Shown here: one piece after another, positions 42,946 to 55,050 of the stretch | Numbering within the stretch: the stretch's first letter is position 1 | Layout: each line of letters opens with the position of its first letter | Assembly (NCBI GenBank): GCA_024663395.1 | Contig: JANFAH010000001.1 | Location: forward strand, 1,860,001-1,924,000 | Direction of reading: 5' to 3' | DNA length: 64,000 nucleotides | Origin: Pisolithus tinctorius | Taxonomy: Eukaryota; Basidiomycota; Agaricomycetes; Boletales; Pisolithaceae | Notes under the pieces: generated by a model | What the model saw: the letters and a program-made list of their open reading frames with translations, nothing else | Told to the model about the DNA's origin: nothing | Databases searched by the model: none | Position numbers and translations under genes: made by a program

Positions 42946-45069
42946 GGCAAGTGCTCAGTCTAGCTTTCGCCCCTTCCCCAGTTCCTCTGCCAATAGTGTG
43001 TGCATATACAGCCGGCGTATTCTACATCGTGGCCTGACAGAGATGAGCAGGCGCTGTCACACACACCCTGAGTTGCATTTCGTAGGGGCCTTTAGTAAGG
43101 GCGACGAACTTCGCGTTGCGCGAGTGTATTAGCCACGCGCAAACCGTCTATACCTCCTCGTTTGTCTCTGTGCTTGTGCCAGTGTTGAAAACGACGATAT
43201 GGCAAGCAATCCGCCAGACGTTCATCCCACGTCTTTCTGAGGATACTAGACAAGTAATGGATATCCATTTCCACTTCCAACACACAGATACGGTGTAATT
43301 CAACACGTAAGCGATCATCTCTTTTTATTCTCCGTCACTTGCTTCTCACCCCACTCAAAGGTCACCTTCGACGGACGATCCAGTAACTCAATCAAGTTGC
43401 AAATGCGGAATATCAGCAGAGTACGTGACTATGTGATGAGGTCTCGACTCTGTCAAGGATTCCTCTGCCCATCCCTCCGCCTGTGGAGCTTGTCCTGCTC
43501 GGAAGGGCCAGTGCGTTTGCCAGGAGTACATAAGGTTCACTGGCACTCGACGTCGTCCATCAATCGCGACGTAGGGAGACGAGAAGGTAACGTGGATAGT
43601 ACGTTGATGATGACGGTTGAAGCGGAAGGTGGACGAGCAAAGTGGACGACTAGCGTGCTGAAATTACATGAGTAGTTGCGAGCCTGACATCTGATTTCAG
43701 GGGTACCTTCTGGGCCAGCCACCTTTGGCTGCGCTGGCCGAACGGAGGAGGTTTGGTACGTGATCATCTAAGTTTCAATGTATGTCCGAACTGCCGATCA
43801 TTATATGCGTAAATCCTGTTAACTTTGGTAGGTTTCTCCCTTCGAGACGACTGGCGTGCTGCGTTTATAAGGACAACTTACGACATCTATGCAACAAGAA
43901 ACCACTGGTAGGGCTGTCCGTCGTCACCCTTGCTCTCGAAGGCTAGTTGTAAGCTGCCCCCGAGTCGGGAAAGGTAGGATAGGATTAAAAACGAAGTAAA
44001 ACGAAGTATCCACATCTATACCTCGTTGGCTCGTCAACCCCACAAATCACAACCCCCCATCCTCTTCGCCGATGCTAGCCCAGACCTTATATGCTCCTTT
44101 CTTCAACGTCCAAGAGGCTTTGTAGGCGGATGCCCACCTTGACCGGGGACCTTTGTTTATGGAAGTATCATCAGTCTTGATTCGTGTATTGTTCAGAATC
44201 CTTGCAGCCACCAAATCCACATCTCCCCCACATTTGGTGGCATCCGACACCCATAAAGAAACACGAACATGATTGGAAAAGTAATAGAACAAAGCGCATG
44301 CCCTAAAAGAGGCGTGATAGTCGCAACTCCTGATCAACGATGTCAGCTTCCTGCACTCCGTGAGTTACAAAGATGGGGACGCTAACCGTAACCCTTACGA
44401 CCTCAGTGATCCATACGCTTCGCATTCACCCGTTGCCGGAGGAACCATCTCCACACGAACCAAGAAGAGAGACCGGGGCGTCTAATCGGCGTCGCTCACC
44501 CCACGGGATATCCTAGAGCAATATCGAAATCGGGCCCGTTGATTAGAAACTGTGGTGGTGGATAGCAAGACCCATTAGCTCCAGTTATTCCTCGACTGTT
44601 ATCTGGCCGAATTGCAACTTACCCCTCTTGTGACTGTCTCCACGTCTAAGGTAATGTATCCTTCGGAATCCCAGGTAAATATGATCGTCGTCTTAGAGGA
44701 TCCTGTACGAGCGAAGAACGTAAGCGAATCCAAATCTTCCATATGTGATGCCGGGGTGAGAAAGGAGGAACTTGATGGCGTACTAGGTGTGCGGGGTGGT
44801 AACCAAATCGTGCGCATGGTACACGACCTGAGCAGCAGTATTGATGTGATCATGTGATTAGCATGTGATCAGATACGCAAGGCTTGCGTATGTATCTGTG
44901 TGGTGCATGCGTGCAGCTGGGGGGAGGAGGTACCTATTGCATGTGCAGGGAGTGCCCCAACACGGGAGCGAGGTGAGTAGCGGGAGCATGAGGACATCCT
45001 CGCTTCAGGCGCCCAGATTATCCTATGCGTGTCTCCGTATATGGTCGGCACGTTCCTCAAGCATCAGTG
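42946..45069. other. partial third copy (B') of the duplicated segment, plus unassigned DNA
   Basis: 43490-43830 repeats the block at 14583-14830 and 47510-47870; 43890-44010 repeats 16320-16420 and 47935-48030 (CCCTTGCTCTCGAAGGCTAG core). A minus-strand coding-like stretch (44047-44210: TRIKTDDTSINKGPRSRWAS, WTLKKGAYKVWASIGEEDGG) and another at 44640-44790 (SKTTIIFTWDSEGYITLDVE) look like gene remnants that I cannot assign. Confidence 0.5.
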
Positions 45070-45960
45070 CATACAAGTCACATCGTATTCTTCGACATCA
45101 GGATACCGATGGGGATTTGGCAATACACCCCCAAGCGATAGTCCCTGAGCTCCACACTGAGATCCGGTGTTTTCGTCTGCACGAGGTCATGTATAGGGCA
45201 AGGGTTGGTGGAAACGTGTCGCAGGAACACCTGGTGACATATTGATAATACCTACAACCATCCAATCCCTGAAAATTATCCACCGTACGTATGCACCAAA
45301 TGCTCTCTGGCCCACCTTCGGTCCCGCCAAATCTTTGGGCTCCACCGTATCCTCACACTTGCCGGTACCCTCAGCCCTTCATTTCCTCTCGCCAGGGTCC
45401 GAATCTGCGCAGAAAAACAAGGCCTCAGGCAATGATAACACAGCCGGGCCTCACCTCTGTCTCACGTCCATCAGTAGCCGCGTCAACGTGTGTACCACTT
45501 CAGCGATATCGTCAGCGGCAAAAATCCCATTCATCGAATCGTGCGGCGCCTCAATTGTCAGTGCCTAGCCTTGTAGGAATGCATGAGAAGCCCTGAAACT
45601 GAAGCGCTGAAAAAATCCTCGCTTTGACTCAATGCCGCACTTGAGCCTGCTAGTTGCGTCAATGTCATTGGCGGGATGAGCTTGGCGCTGCACAAATCCG
45701 ATGTCGATGTGGTCGACTGGCATTCCAGGCTCGTCTAGGTTCCATTCCAAACCAGCTTTCATCCTCAGAGCGATAGCCAACGATATCTTCCCTGCACTCA
45801 ATGTTACAGACGGATCATTAGGTGGGCACTGAGTAATCTAATATTCAGTGGAAGTTCTAACTCGTTGCAAGCATGGAGGAGCATCCACCACGACAACTCA
45901 GGTGCGTCTCTGTCGTCTAGTATCTCATTATGTTCCGGACACCCCAACCAAGGCCCCACT
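45070..45960. repeat. duplicated block D1
   Basis: About 0.8 kb similar to 52690-53520 (shared ATCCGGTGTTTTCGTCTGCA, GGAAACGTGTCGCAGGAACA and TCTTTGGGCTCCACCGTATC). A minus-strand reading in both copies (LSAGKISLA..., EPGMPVDHID) suggests an exon of an unrecognised gene; it is broken in D1. Confidence 0.65.
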
Positions 45961-46003
45961 CAATGACAACACACCCGGGCCTCACCTCTGCCTCACATCC
46001 ATC

Positions 46004-46470
46004 AGTATGTGGTCAGCTCCTGATGACATCGATAATTGGGCTGTAGGTCTCCGTGGAGCAGACTGGCTATTCGTCAGAAACACAACCCGAGAGGTACATC
46101 GTTCATGCCATTCAGGTCAATCGCACGTATTCAGCGTACCATCTTCATAGTTCAACCACATCAACTCACTAAGTCTTATCGCCTGCGGCCACTAACTCGT
46201 TCAAGAAGGCTACAACTACATGTTCGACATCGCCTTAGTTACCGTATGGTCCGCACCCAGTTACTGCTACCGATATAGCAGCTTGGCATCTGTGTTAGCG
46301 CTGGGGGAAAGTGGGGAGCATGGAATTCAAGGGGTTTGGTTTGGTTCCCGAGAATGAGGGGGACATGAGGACGGGCAAGCGGAATGTGAGTATTTTCCGT
46401 TACACTTCGGTTGGGGCACTGAAGTACTGACGCTTTTCTACGACAGCCGGGAATAAAATATTTTGTATAT
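46004..46470 (+). pseudogene. PP6-type phosphatase fragment (copy B)
   Basis: Only the last third of the phosphatase remains: [29 protein letters not shown] region with frame changes, [28 protein letters not shown]. Upstream sequence switches at 46004 to block D1. At the codon where copy A has TGA (13197-13199), this copy has CGA (46271-46273). Confidence 0.75.
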
Positions 46471-48458
46471 TTATGCTGTACCATGTTTATTGTTGTCAGA
46501 TATACCAGTCTATTTGCTCTCGACGGGACTGAAGAGTTGTGAATGGAAGCCCTAGCACACTCAGAGGTGCTATCTCCATCACCCCATCATCGTATCCTCG
46601 AGCATGAATAGGATTGCGCAAGTAATGATAAGCGCGCGAAGAACAATGAAACCACAGATGGTGGACGTTGTGCTTCTGCCATGTCCTTTAACTCCACTGT
46701 CTTCGAGCTCGAATGAAATGCTCTCTCGACGACGGCCTCCGGGGCAATGTTTGTGAGTAGTGGCCTGCGCCATAGTTATAGATATCAGTTCCCTATCCAG
46801 TGCCACCAGCTACAGAGCGTCCACAAAACGCACTTCTACTCCCACCAGCTCGACGAGTTCGCCTAACCAACCTCTCTTTGACCCGAAAAAATTGCGTATG
46901 CGGAGGATGGATTCTGGAAATGGACTAAACGATGAGAGCAAGAATGGAAACACCCACGACGACGCACGAGGAGTAAGTCGACGGTGATTACAGGTGGTCG
47001 ACCGTATCGTGGAGGTTGTCGTCTAGAGGACCCACTTAATTGCGTATGGGCGAGTCATCGATCACGGTCACGCTGCCTTGCAGGGGGCAGACACTGCGAA
47101 ATCCAATGACGGCCAGAAACTGGGCTAGCCTGTTGGTGTCTTGCTGGCGACAATAAGCCCAAAGGGCACAGTTCGCACCAATGATGAAACGCTAGAGAAT
47201 TGAAGCAGAGTATTGGTATATGGTGTATCATACAGGTGAGATGTCGTCCAGGGAGAGATTACAGTCAATTCATGCGCCTCATATAGGCCCAGCGTTCGGA
47301 AACGGAATCCTGTCCATGGAACTGCTGAACACCCTACAGTCGACTTCAGTATCTCGAGACGCATCGAAATTCTGTACCGCAACAGTGGATTGCAAATGCG
47401 TACGACCGGGCGAGCATATCCATGTGACTATCTGACTCACGGAGGTACCTGTGCAAAATGGTATCGTCTAAGTCAACGACTACTCCTCTCGTCCCTCCAT
47501 CAATAATTTCTTCGGAAGGGCCAGCGCGTCTGCCAGGAGTACATGAGGTTCGTGGACACGACGAGAAGAGTCGGGGCTCGGCGTCATCCATCAATCGTGA
47601 CGCGGAGAGGGACGGGGAAGTAGGTGCGCAGCACGGTTGATGACGGTTGAGGAGGAAGATTTGCGGGGAGAGTGGACGACTAGCGTGCTGAATGTAAAAG
47701 GGCAGCTGGGAGCCTGGCATCTGATTTCGGGGGCGACTTGTCGGGTCAGCCACCTTTGGGCTGCCAGCTGGCCGAAGGGACGGGACTTGGTACGTGATCA
47801 TCCAAGTTTCAATGCATATCTGCACTGCAGGTTGTGATATATATAGTCTACAAGACGTTGGTAGGGTCCTCGACCCACGAACTGGGAGGCCGACATCCGA
47901 TTCCGAAGGCTGTTAGATGTACGTACAACAAACAACCATTGGTAGTGATCCCCATTGGCACCCTTGTCCTCGAAGACTAGTTGTAACCTGCTCTCGAATA
48001 GAAGGCAGCAAAGGATTCACGATAAAATATAAAGGGACATCCACATTTATACCTCGGCGGTTCGTCAACTTCAACGTCTGTCCTCTCCACAGATTCTAGC
48101 CTCCTTCAATACGTACCCATCCAACCATCGAATCCCCACTCCCTAACACTCGGTGGGGTGTGATATTCATAAAGAAACACAAATACTGTCGGGTGAGGAA
48201 CAGAAGAAAGCACATCCGCCAAAGAGTTCTCGACAATGAATTGTTGGGATTGTTGTGGAAGACGCATATCTCGAGTCAGTATATTGGCCAATGGATAGCT
48301 TTGGTTGGCCCGGATAGGACTGTACGTATATACAACAGATTAGAGGACGTCGGGAGGAGTATGACAAAGACGAGCAAAGGCTACGAAAGCAGCACAGACG
48401 ATACGAACGCAAAAAAAATTACCGGTAAAGAAAGGGAAACCACATTTACACATAGACG
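46471..48458. other. copy B spacer, unassigned
   Basis: Colinear with 13.4-16.9 kb of copy A but without the 1.4-kb inverted-repeat element. A minus-strand stretch near 47330-47500 reads RGVVVDLDDTILHRY; I see no wider support for a HAD-type enzyme. Confidence 0.45.
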
Positions 48459-51400
48459 TCAAAGGATCTCCAGCACTTTCGCTCGAATGTTCTTGGAGGT
48501 AATGTTGGTTCCGAGTCCCGAGACGACAATCTCCCTCTCGGCAGCCACCCTCTTGTACGTTCCGTTCGACTGCTGTACGAGAAGCAACGCATTGAACGGC
48601 TGTCCAAGACGAGCAATCATCTCCAGTGCCCGGGTATAATTGTCAACCTGAGTCGTGGCGGCAGCGGGTGACGACGCAACTTCATCCGGGTCAGAGTCAG
48701 TATCGGACTCCGAGTCACCACCCCAGGTAACCCCACCATTCGGACCCCGGATATAATCGATCCACGGATGCGCGAAGACGAAATTCTGTATCCCGTTCAG
48801 CGAGAGCTGGTCTGCAGTCGTGAATTCCACTTGGCCAAGCCCCGATACCCGGGCACGATATGACTTTTCATCGCCTCCGCATGGCTTTTCAAGACTTCTC
48901 ACAGGGAAGATGATGCACGAAAGGTGCAGACGTCGGGCTGCAAAACGGGCGGGGGATAGACGGTTGATGTTATTATATATAGTGCGCGCTTCCTCTCTGG
49001 GCAACTTGACACGTAGCTTCGTGACGCGACTTTCCATTTCTGTGCCTTCGAGTGACGGAGGGTTGTAAGGAATTTGGCTGTAAACGGAAATCGAAGCCGG
49101 GAGACAACTATTGTATGACGACGGCTTTCCTGACCATGCAAGCACAGTGACCTCGCCGGTGCGAGTTACGATCTCCTCTAGGAGATGTCCGAGAGCGTCG
49201 GTTCCTTCGCCGTAGTGAGGCCTGATATCAGACTTGAATATGCCGATCAAAGAGTATGCGACATCTTCATCGAACTTCGCATTGCGCGTCGAAGCGAGAC
49301 GAAGTTTCTCGCGCACCCCAAGATCATCTGGAGAGAATGTGACGATAGTTCCGGGGGAAATCTTGATAGCATCTGCCAGCTCTTGCATGATCTCCGGAGA
49401 TTTCTTGTGGTTCACGCCAGTATTGCCGATATACGGTTTCCACTCGGAGTCATAGAAAAAGATGACTTCCGGTGAGAGAAGTTCTTGCAACGTCCAAGCT
49501 CGCGTCATCCATAAACTGCGTGCAAGGTCCCCGGGCTTGGATGGATGCGTGACACCAGCAAGGAATACAAGTGTGGCCGCCGAATTCGCATACCATTTGT
49601 ACATGGACGTAAGGGATTGGTTGAGGACGGAGCTCGTGGACTTGTCAATACAACACGTATCAGACCATGCCCAATTGTAACCAAGCCTGCGCGTTTCCTG
49701 GCAGAAAGCACGCAACTTGTTATTCAGGGGCGTGTCGGGAAGGTCCCACACGGATCTGACTAGGTTGACATCCTGAAATGACGGCTCGTTCCCCTGCCAT
49801 GCATGCGAGAACATGGCGTATCCGAAAAACCTCTCAACCACAGGTCGGATCAGCGTCTTGTCCACTTTTTTCGTCATGGATGAGACAAGTTCTTTGAACC
49901 TCGGATCGGCCTTGAAAATACGCATCCGCTCAGTCTCGTCGCAAAGGTGACCGGTAGCAACGTCAATGACGACAAGAGGACAACAGATCTCGCTGACGAC
50001 GGAACCGATTGCCGCAATCGTGTCGGATGGTGAAATGTAGGTCTTACGGAGTTCTGTGAAACCGTTATTCGTGAGTGTTATTTTCACATAGGAGGTACAT
50101 ACGGATGATTGCGGGGTCATGGGACTGTTCCATTCTGTGTAGCATGCACTTGAAAGCTTCAATCGCCTCGTCGTACTGCTTCGCCCCATGAAGCGCCACG
50201 TGCTTGGCCTCGTAGCCCCAGGGGCTGGAAGGATCCGCTTCCACTGCCTATGCAGCAATTGTAGGGGAACCCACTCATACAAGGAAGATACCATGCATAC
50301 CTCGTTCGCATCCTGTAGTGCATCCTCCCACAACTCTTTTGCAGCTCGAGCGCTGCTCCGTTTGATGAGCAAACTCGTGGGACTTTGAGGACTGAGGGAT
50401 AGCGCAGCAGAGTACTGTGCTATTGCTTCATCATGCTTTGAGGATCCGAAAGCATTGTCGCCAACGTGCTCAAGCGTCGCAGCACATTTTTTGGTGAAGT
50501 CTGATGACAGACATGAACGTGCACATCAACTAGCAGTTACAAGACATACCTGCGATCCAACCCGCGATTTCATTTCCTTCCTTGTCTGATGTTCGAATGA
50601 TATTGAGGAGGATTTCCGTGGCTTCGGCTGTACGTCCTTCAGCATAGAGCGTCTCACAAAGACGTTGCTGAGCAACGGTATCAAGTCCATTGAAACTCCA
50701 TCCAAATATCTTCATGAAAGGCTGCGTTAATAGGCAGTGCTAGTAGCAGCAGAAGACCTACGAGCGAGATCGTCACTAACGGAGGACAATGTTCGTCCTT
50801 GGGGGCTAGGCTCTTCGCACGTTCGATTAATGGTATCGCACGTCCATAACTTCCCTTTTTTAGGTACATAGCTCCAAGCACCTGTACGGTGAATCAGCAG
50901 CGATACTTATACGTCCGTGTCACGCAATGTACGTACCTGGGTGTAGAGGTAGGTAGCCTCGTCATCATTGTCACCGTTGGCTGTCGTAGAAAGGTACTCT
51001 GCTCGTGCTATGCCCTCTTCTTTATTTCCGGATTCGAACACAAGGATCGACTGAGCAGAACGTAGATCAACTGTGAGAACGATCTAAACCACTTGCGCAC
51101 CTTCAACAGCAAGAGAAATCTGATGTCTTGCGGCTCACAATCATGAAACGCACGATCAAATGTGCATAGCGCATCCTCTCGATCGCCCTTGGCAAGTAGG
51201 GCAACCGCCATCGCGATATGGCCAATAGGTGATCGCTGAACCCGGAGGGACTTGAGGTGTATGTGAGGAAACACACATGGAGTTGTACGGAAGTGGACTC
51301 ACCTCTTTGACGTCCTCCATGGCGGCTGCCAAATGTTTCAGTCGTGTTCGTATAAGTGCACGGTTTGCTAGCCTGTAGTGGTTGGGGATCGAATCGCTCG

Positions 51401-52565
51401 AAATTTCTGCCGATAGCAACACTTCGGTTTTCGTTGGGTCGTCCTGCATCCACAAACCGAAGACCTCGTCGCTCACCACTACGAGTGGAAACTGAGAAGC
51501 ACCGAGCTGGCGACAAATTAAAGCGTTATGCTGGGCAGGAGAATAGCATGATGATTGTTAGCGAAGCAAGCTTCATGAGTGAATGTACACTTACGCTATG
51601 GCTGAAATACTCAAGTGAAAGGATATCTCTGAGATCGTAAATTGTGACATTGTTGCCATTTCCACATGCGAGATACCGCCCACTTGGTGAGAGAGCGACA
51701 CACTTGACAGCTTTGGTATGTGTGATAAGGCTGCTGATCTGCGTATGGGACATACGATCCCATAGCGAAACCGATGAACCTGCAGAACATGCGATGAATC
51801 TGCCCCTGCATGCTATAGATGGTTGGGTTTGGTATTCATGGATCGACCATTCCGACGACGAGGACTTGGAAAGGTCGTAACAGATGATTTTGCCTACGTT
51901 CGCGACGAACAATTGCTGGCCATCAGGGGACCAGGTTAACGGAGTACCGGACCAATAGCTGACGCGACTGCTTTGACCTGAATCGAACAAGATATTGCCA
52001 TCGTTGGTGCTGTAGACACAGAAACCTCGTATCTCCGAGGCGGTAGCAAAGCGAGTGCCATCCGGAGAGAACTTGACATCACTAACATTAGGGTGTGGTA
52101 GGGGAGGGAGTAGTCGGTCACCAGAAGGGATGCTGAACATCTGGACGTTGTTGTAGTCCGCAGTGGCAAGTCTACTACCGTCGCTCGAGATATCGACCCC
52201 CATTACAGTGTTGCCGTGTTCTGTGAACTCGCGCACTTTTTCATGAGTGGCCGCATTCCAGAGGATCGCGTTGCCTCCGGCTCCAGACACGATCCACCGG
52301 CCATCCTGGGAAACGACCGCAGAATAGACACTGTTATCCGCTTTCATGGTTGGACCCTGTTGCTGTCCGTCTTCAATCTTCCATCGACGGATTTTGCCAT
52401 TCCAACATCCTCCTACGACCTGACTTTCGCCCGCAAAGGCGACTGCATATACATTATCCTGAGCTTCGATTTCGATCCGTTTCGCATCTTAAACGCCACA
52501 GCGAACTGTTAGTGGGCCCGCCTCAGCCTGTCCGACTGCTGGTACGCACGCCACGTCATCGCTAA
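48459..52565 (-). CDS. WD40 - TPR - HET domain protein
   Basis: Reading on the minus strand from ~52565: WD40 repeats (VYAVAFAGESQVVGGCWNGK, IRRWKIEDG, SQDGRWIVSGAGGNAILWNA, DISSDGSRLATADYNNVQMF, FSPDGTRFATAS, WSPDGQQLFVANVGKIICYD, LSPSGRYLACGNGNNVTIYD) in 52.57-51.6 kb; then TPR-like exons (NHYRLANRALIRTRLKHLAA, IAMAVALLAKGDREDALCTF, MLGAMYLKKGSYGRAIPLIE, RLCETLYAEGRTAEATEILL, FTKKCAATLEHVGDNAFGSS, AIAQYSAALSLSPQ, GAKQYDEAIEAFKCMLHR); then the HET domain (YAMFSHAWQGNEPSFQ, WAWSDTCCIDKSTSSVLNQS, WMTRAWTLQELLSPEVIFFY) and C-terminus to AKVLEIL at 48459. Introns join in phase where I checked. HET proteins trigger fungal incompatibility death; WD40/TPR repeats could sense a ligand. Whether all exons make one protein or two adjacent ones is inferred. 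The first exon and start are unclear. It is the intact counterpart of 16913-18595. Confidence 0.75.
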
Positions 52566-52689
52566 CAAGCCCGCCAATACAGTCTGTCCTGGAGTTTAGA
52601 GGGAAGAAGAACTATGCGTCGCAGACTTGCCCGCGGCACTTAATATATGGTCTACACATTCCTCAAGCTATATCAAAATGGATCAGTTC

Positions 52690-53520
52690 ACGCCGCCAGT
52701 CACGCATCGTGTTTTTCAAGATCAGGATATCGATGGAGATCTGACAGTGTGCCCGAGAAATGACCCCTCAGCTCCACAAGATCCGGTGTTTTCGTCTGCA
52801 CGAGGTCACGTATAAGGCAAGGGTTAGTGGAAACGTGTCGCAGGAACACTTGGTGACGTATTGGCAATATTTACAATCATCCAATCCCAGAAAATTGTCC
52901 AATGCATGCACTAAATGCCCTCTGCCCCGCCCTTGGTCCCGCCAAATCTTTGGGCTCCACCGTATCCTCACACTCGCCGATACCCTCAGCCTTTCTCTTT
53001 CTCTCGCCAGGGTCCGAATCTGTCCACTAACATCAAGGCCCCACTAAATGACAACAAATCCGGGCCTCACCTCCGCCTCACGTCCATCAGTAGCCTCGTC
53101 AACGTGTGCACCACTCCAACGAGATGGGAGAGATAAGATGTAATACGACAGCGATATCGTCACCTGCAAACATCCCATCCATCGAATCGTGGTAGCCTCG
53201 TAACTCACTTTGATTCAATGTTGCACTTGAGGCTGCTCGTTGCGTCGCTGTTATAGGCGGGACGAGCTCGGTGCCACACGGATCCATGTCGATGTGGTCG
53301 ACTGGCATTCCGGGCTCGTCTGAGTTCCAATCGAAACCAGCTTTCATCCTCAGAGCGATATCTTCCCTGCGCTCAATGTTACAGACGGATCATTAGGTAG
53401 TCTGATATTCAGTGGAAGTTCTAACTCGCTGCAAGCATGGAGGAGTATCCAAGACGACAACTCAAGTACGTCTCTGTTGTCTAGTGTCTCATCATGCACT
53501 AGACACCCTTTGCAGACGCC
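52690..53520. repeat. duplicated block D2
   Basis: Counterpart of 45070-45960. Here the minus-strand reading MKAGFDWNSDEPGMPVDHID, preceded by ELELPLNIRLPNDPSVTLSA (53340-53430), is less damaged. Family not recognised. Confidence 0.6.
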
Positions 53521-53969
53521 GCATTGCTCTCCGGGCCTGGTGGGTCCACCCTGTGCACGTACGTCATATCTATGGGCCACTTTCTCCCCAAACATCGCCC
53601 CCACAAACCTGCTTACGCTCGAATACACGAACTACAGCAGACGGCGATCGCAGCAAGGTGGGCTTCGGTCCAGGGAAGCAGGACATTCTTTATGCTCACC
53701 GATAGCGACACAGTCAGCCGCCTAGACAGCCAACCTGGCGAGGCTGTGTAGATATGAACTCTCTAGATAATGAGTTTTCCAATTTCCTTTTGCACAGCAG
53801 CGCGTTAACACCAGGATATGTCCTTCGTAGTGTACTCCTTCCCAGTATGACCAGTTACGCCCGAGTCATGCAAGGTAAGACACGATCACGGCACCGCATT
53901 CCGGCATACCTTACCTCGCATTGTTCCAGTCGTCCAGGGACTATCCATATTGGGATCTGGGTGTAACAG

Positions 53970-54600
53970 GTTAGTATGGGACAGGCAACCTATTGGAAAT
54001 CATGGGAGAGGGGTCACTCACCACTCGGTCCCCAGGTGACGATCGCCCATTGTTGGAATAAGTGGCCTGTCTGGCGGTATGGGGAACACGCATAGCGGTC
54101 AGTTTACCATGGTATACATGTCGATTATTGGCGTTTAGCGTAGAGAAGAGGGGTTTCATGCTCGGTGTCGATATGGCATTGAAGCAGAGAACGGATATTG
54201 AATATCTGTGCGTTGTAGGTATCTGCAGAGACAATTGTAGTACGTCGCTCGGGACATTGACCCCCTTTACAGAGTAGTAGTGTTCTGTGAACTCACGGAC
54301 CGTGTCATGAGTAGCTGCGCTCCAGACGACCGCATTCTTTCCGCCGCGGCGGTCTCTGGTCTCCGTTCTGGGAAATGGCAACAGAACTGGCACAGCCACC
54401 CGCTTGCATGGTTTGCCCCGTCGCTGCCCGTCTTCGATCTGACTTTCGTCCGTAGTAATGGTGACTGCCCATACCCCACTCTGAGATACGATTTCGATTC
54501 GTTTCGCATCTCAGCCACCACGTAGAAATGCCGGCAGGGCTGCCCAAGCCTCTGACTGCTGGTTGGCAAGCCCGCTAACGCACCTTATCCTGGAGTTTAG
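53970..54600 (-). pseudogene. WD40 exon remnant, diverged copy of 52.1-52.56 kb
   Basis: AWFAPSLPVF-side and TRDRRGGKNAVVWSAATHDT, VREFTEHYYSVKGVNVPSDV readings correspond to GGNAILWNAATHEKVREFTE and GNTVMGVDISSDG of the large gene, with frame changes and stops. A local duplication that decayed. Confidence 0.65.
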
Positions 54601-55020
54601 GGGGAAAGAACGATAGCTTCTAGTGGCACTCGATATATCATTTGGCAGTGCAGGTCTTATAACGACCGGGCCTAAGCTTTGGAACTGGTTATGGCAAACA
54701 GTCTCCCCAGATAATTCTCAAGCATTGCGGTATTTTTGACTTCATCATGATTCTGATTGGAGGAAAAGGACTGTAACTAATTCCTACAGTATGGGTTGAT
54801 CAAAGTCATCAGCAGTGTTGATGGTTCCCACATGCGCGGCACCACACGATCCAATCGAGAAGCCGGCGGAACCAGCAGTGGTTCTTGCTATGAAGAACAG
54901 GTTCGGAAATAAAAATATATGGTGTTCTGAGCCTCCCACCCCATTTCCCTTCTCTTGAAATGTCGTCTTCTGGACCAACAATCCTACAAACCGAAGGTAG
55001 CGCCCTTGGGAACAATATAG
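54601..55020. other. intergenic stretch
   Basis: No supported gene. An ATG at 54959 could start the next gene's first exon, but I could not find a phase-correct intron. Confidence 0.35.
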
Positions 55021-55050
55021 GATGCCGCTGACGAATCGAAAGTTACCGGT

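Noticed and set aside
47346..47500. VVVDLDDTIL as a HAD-phosphatase catalytic motif.
   Set aside because: No other HAD motif nearby, an intron-like donor follows at once, and the paralogous copy A reads MLDLVDTIL; probably chance.
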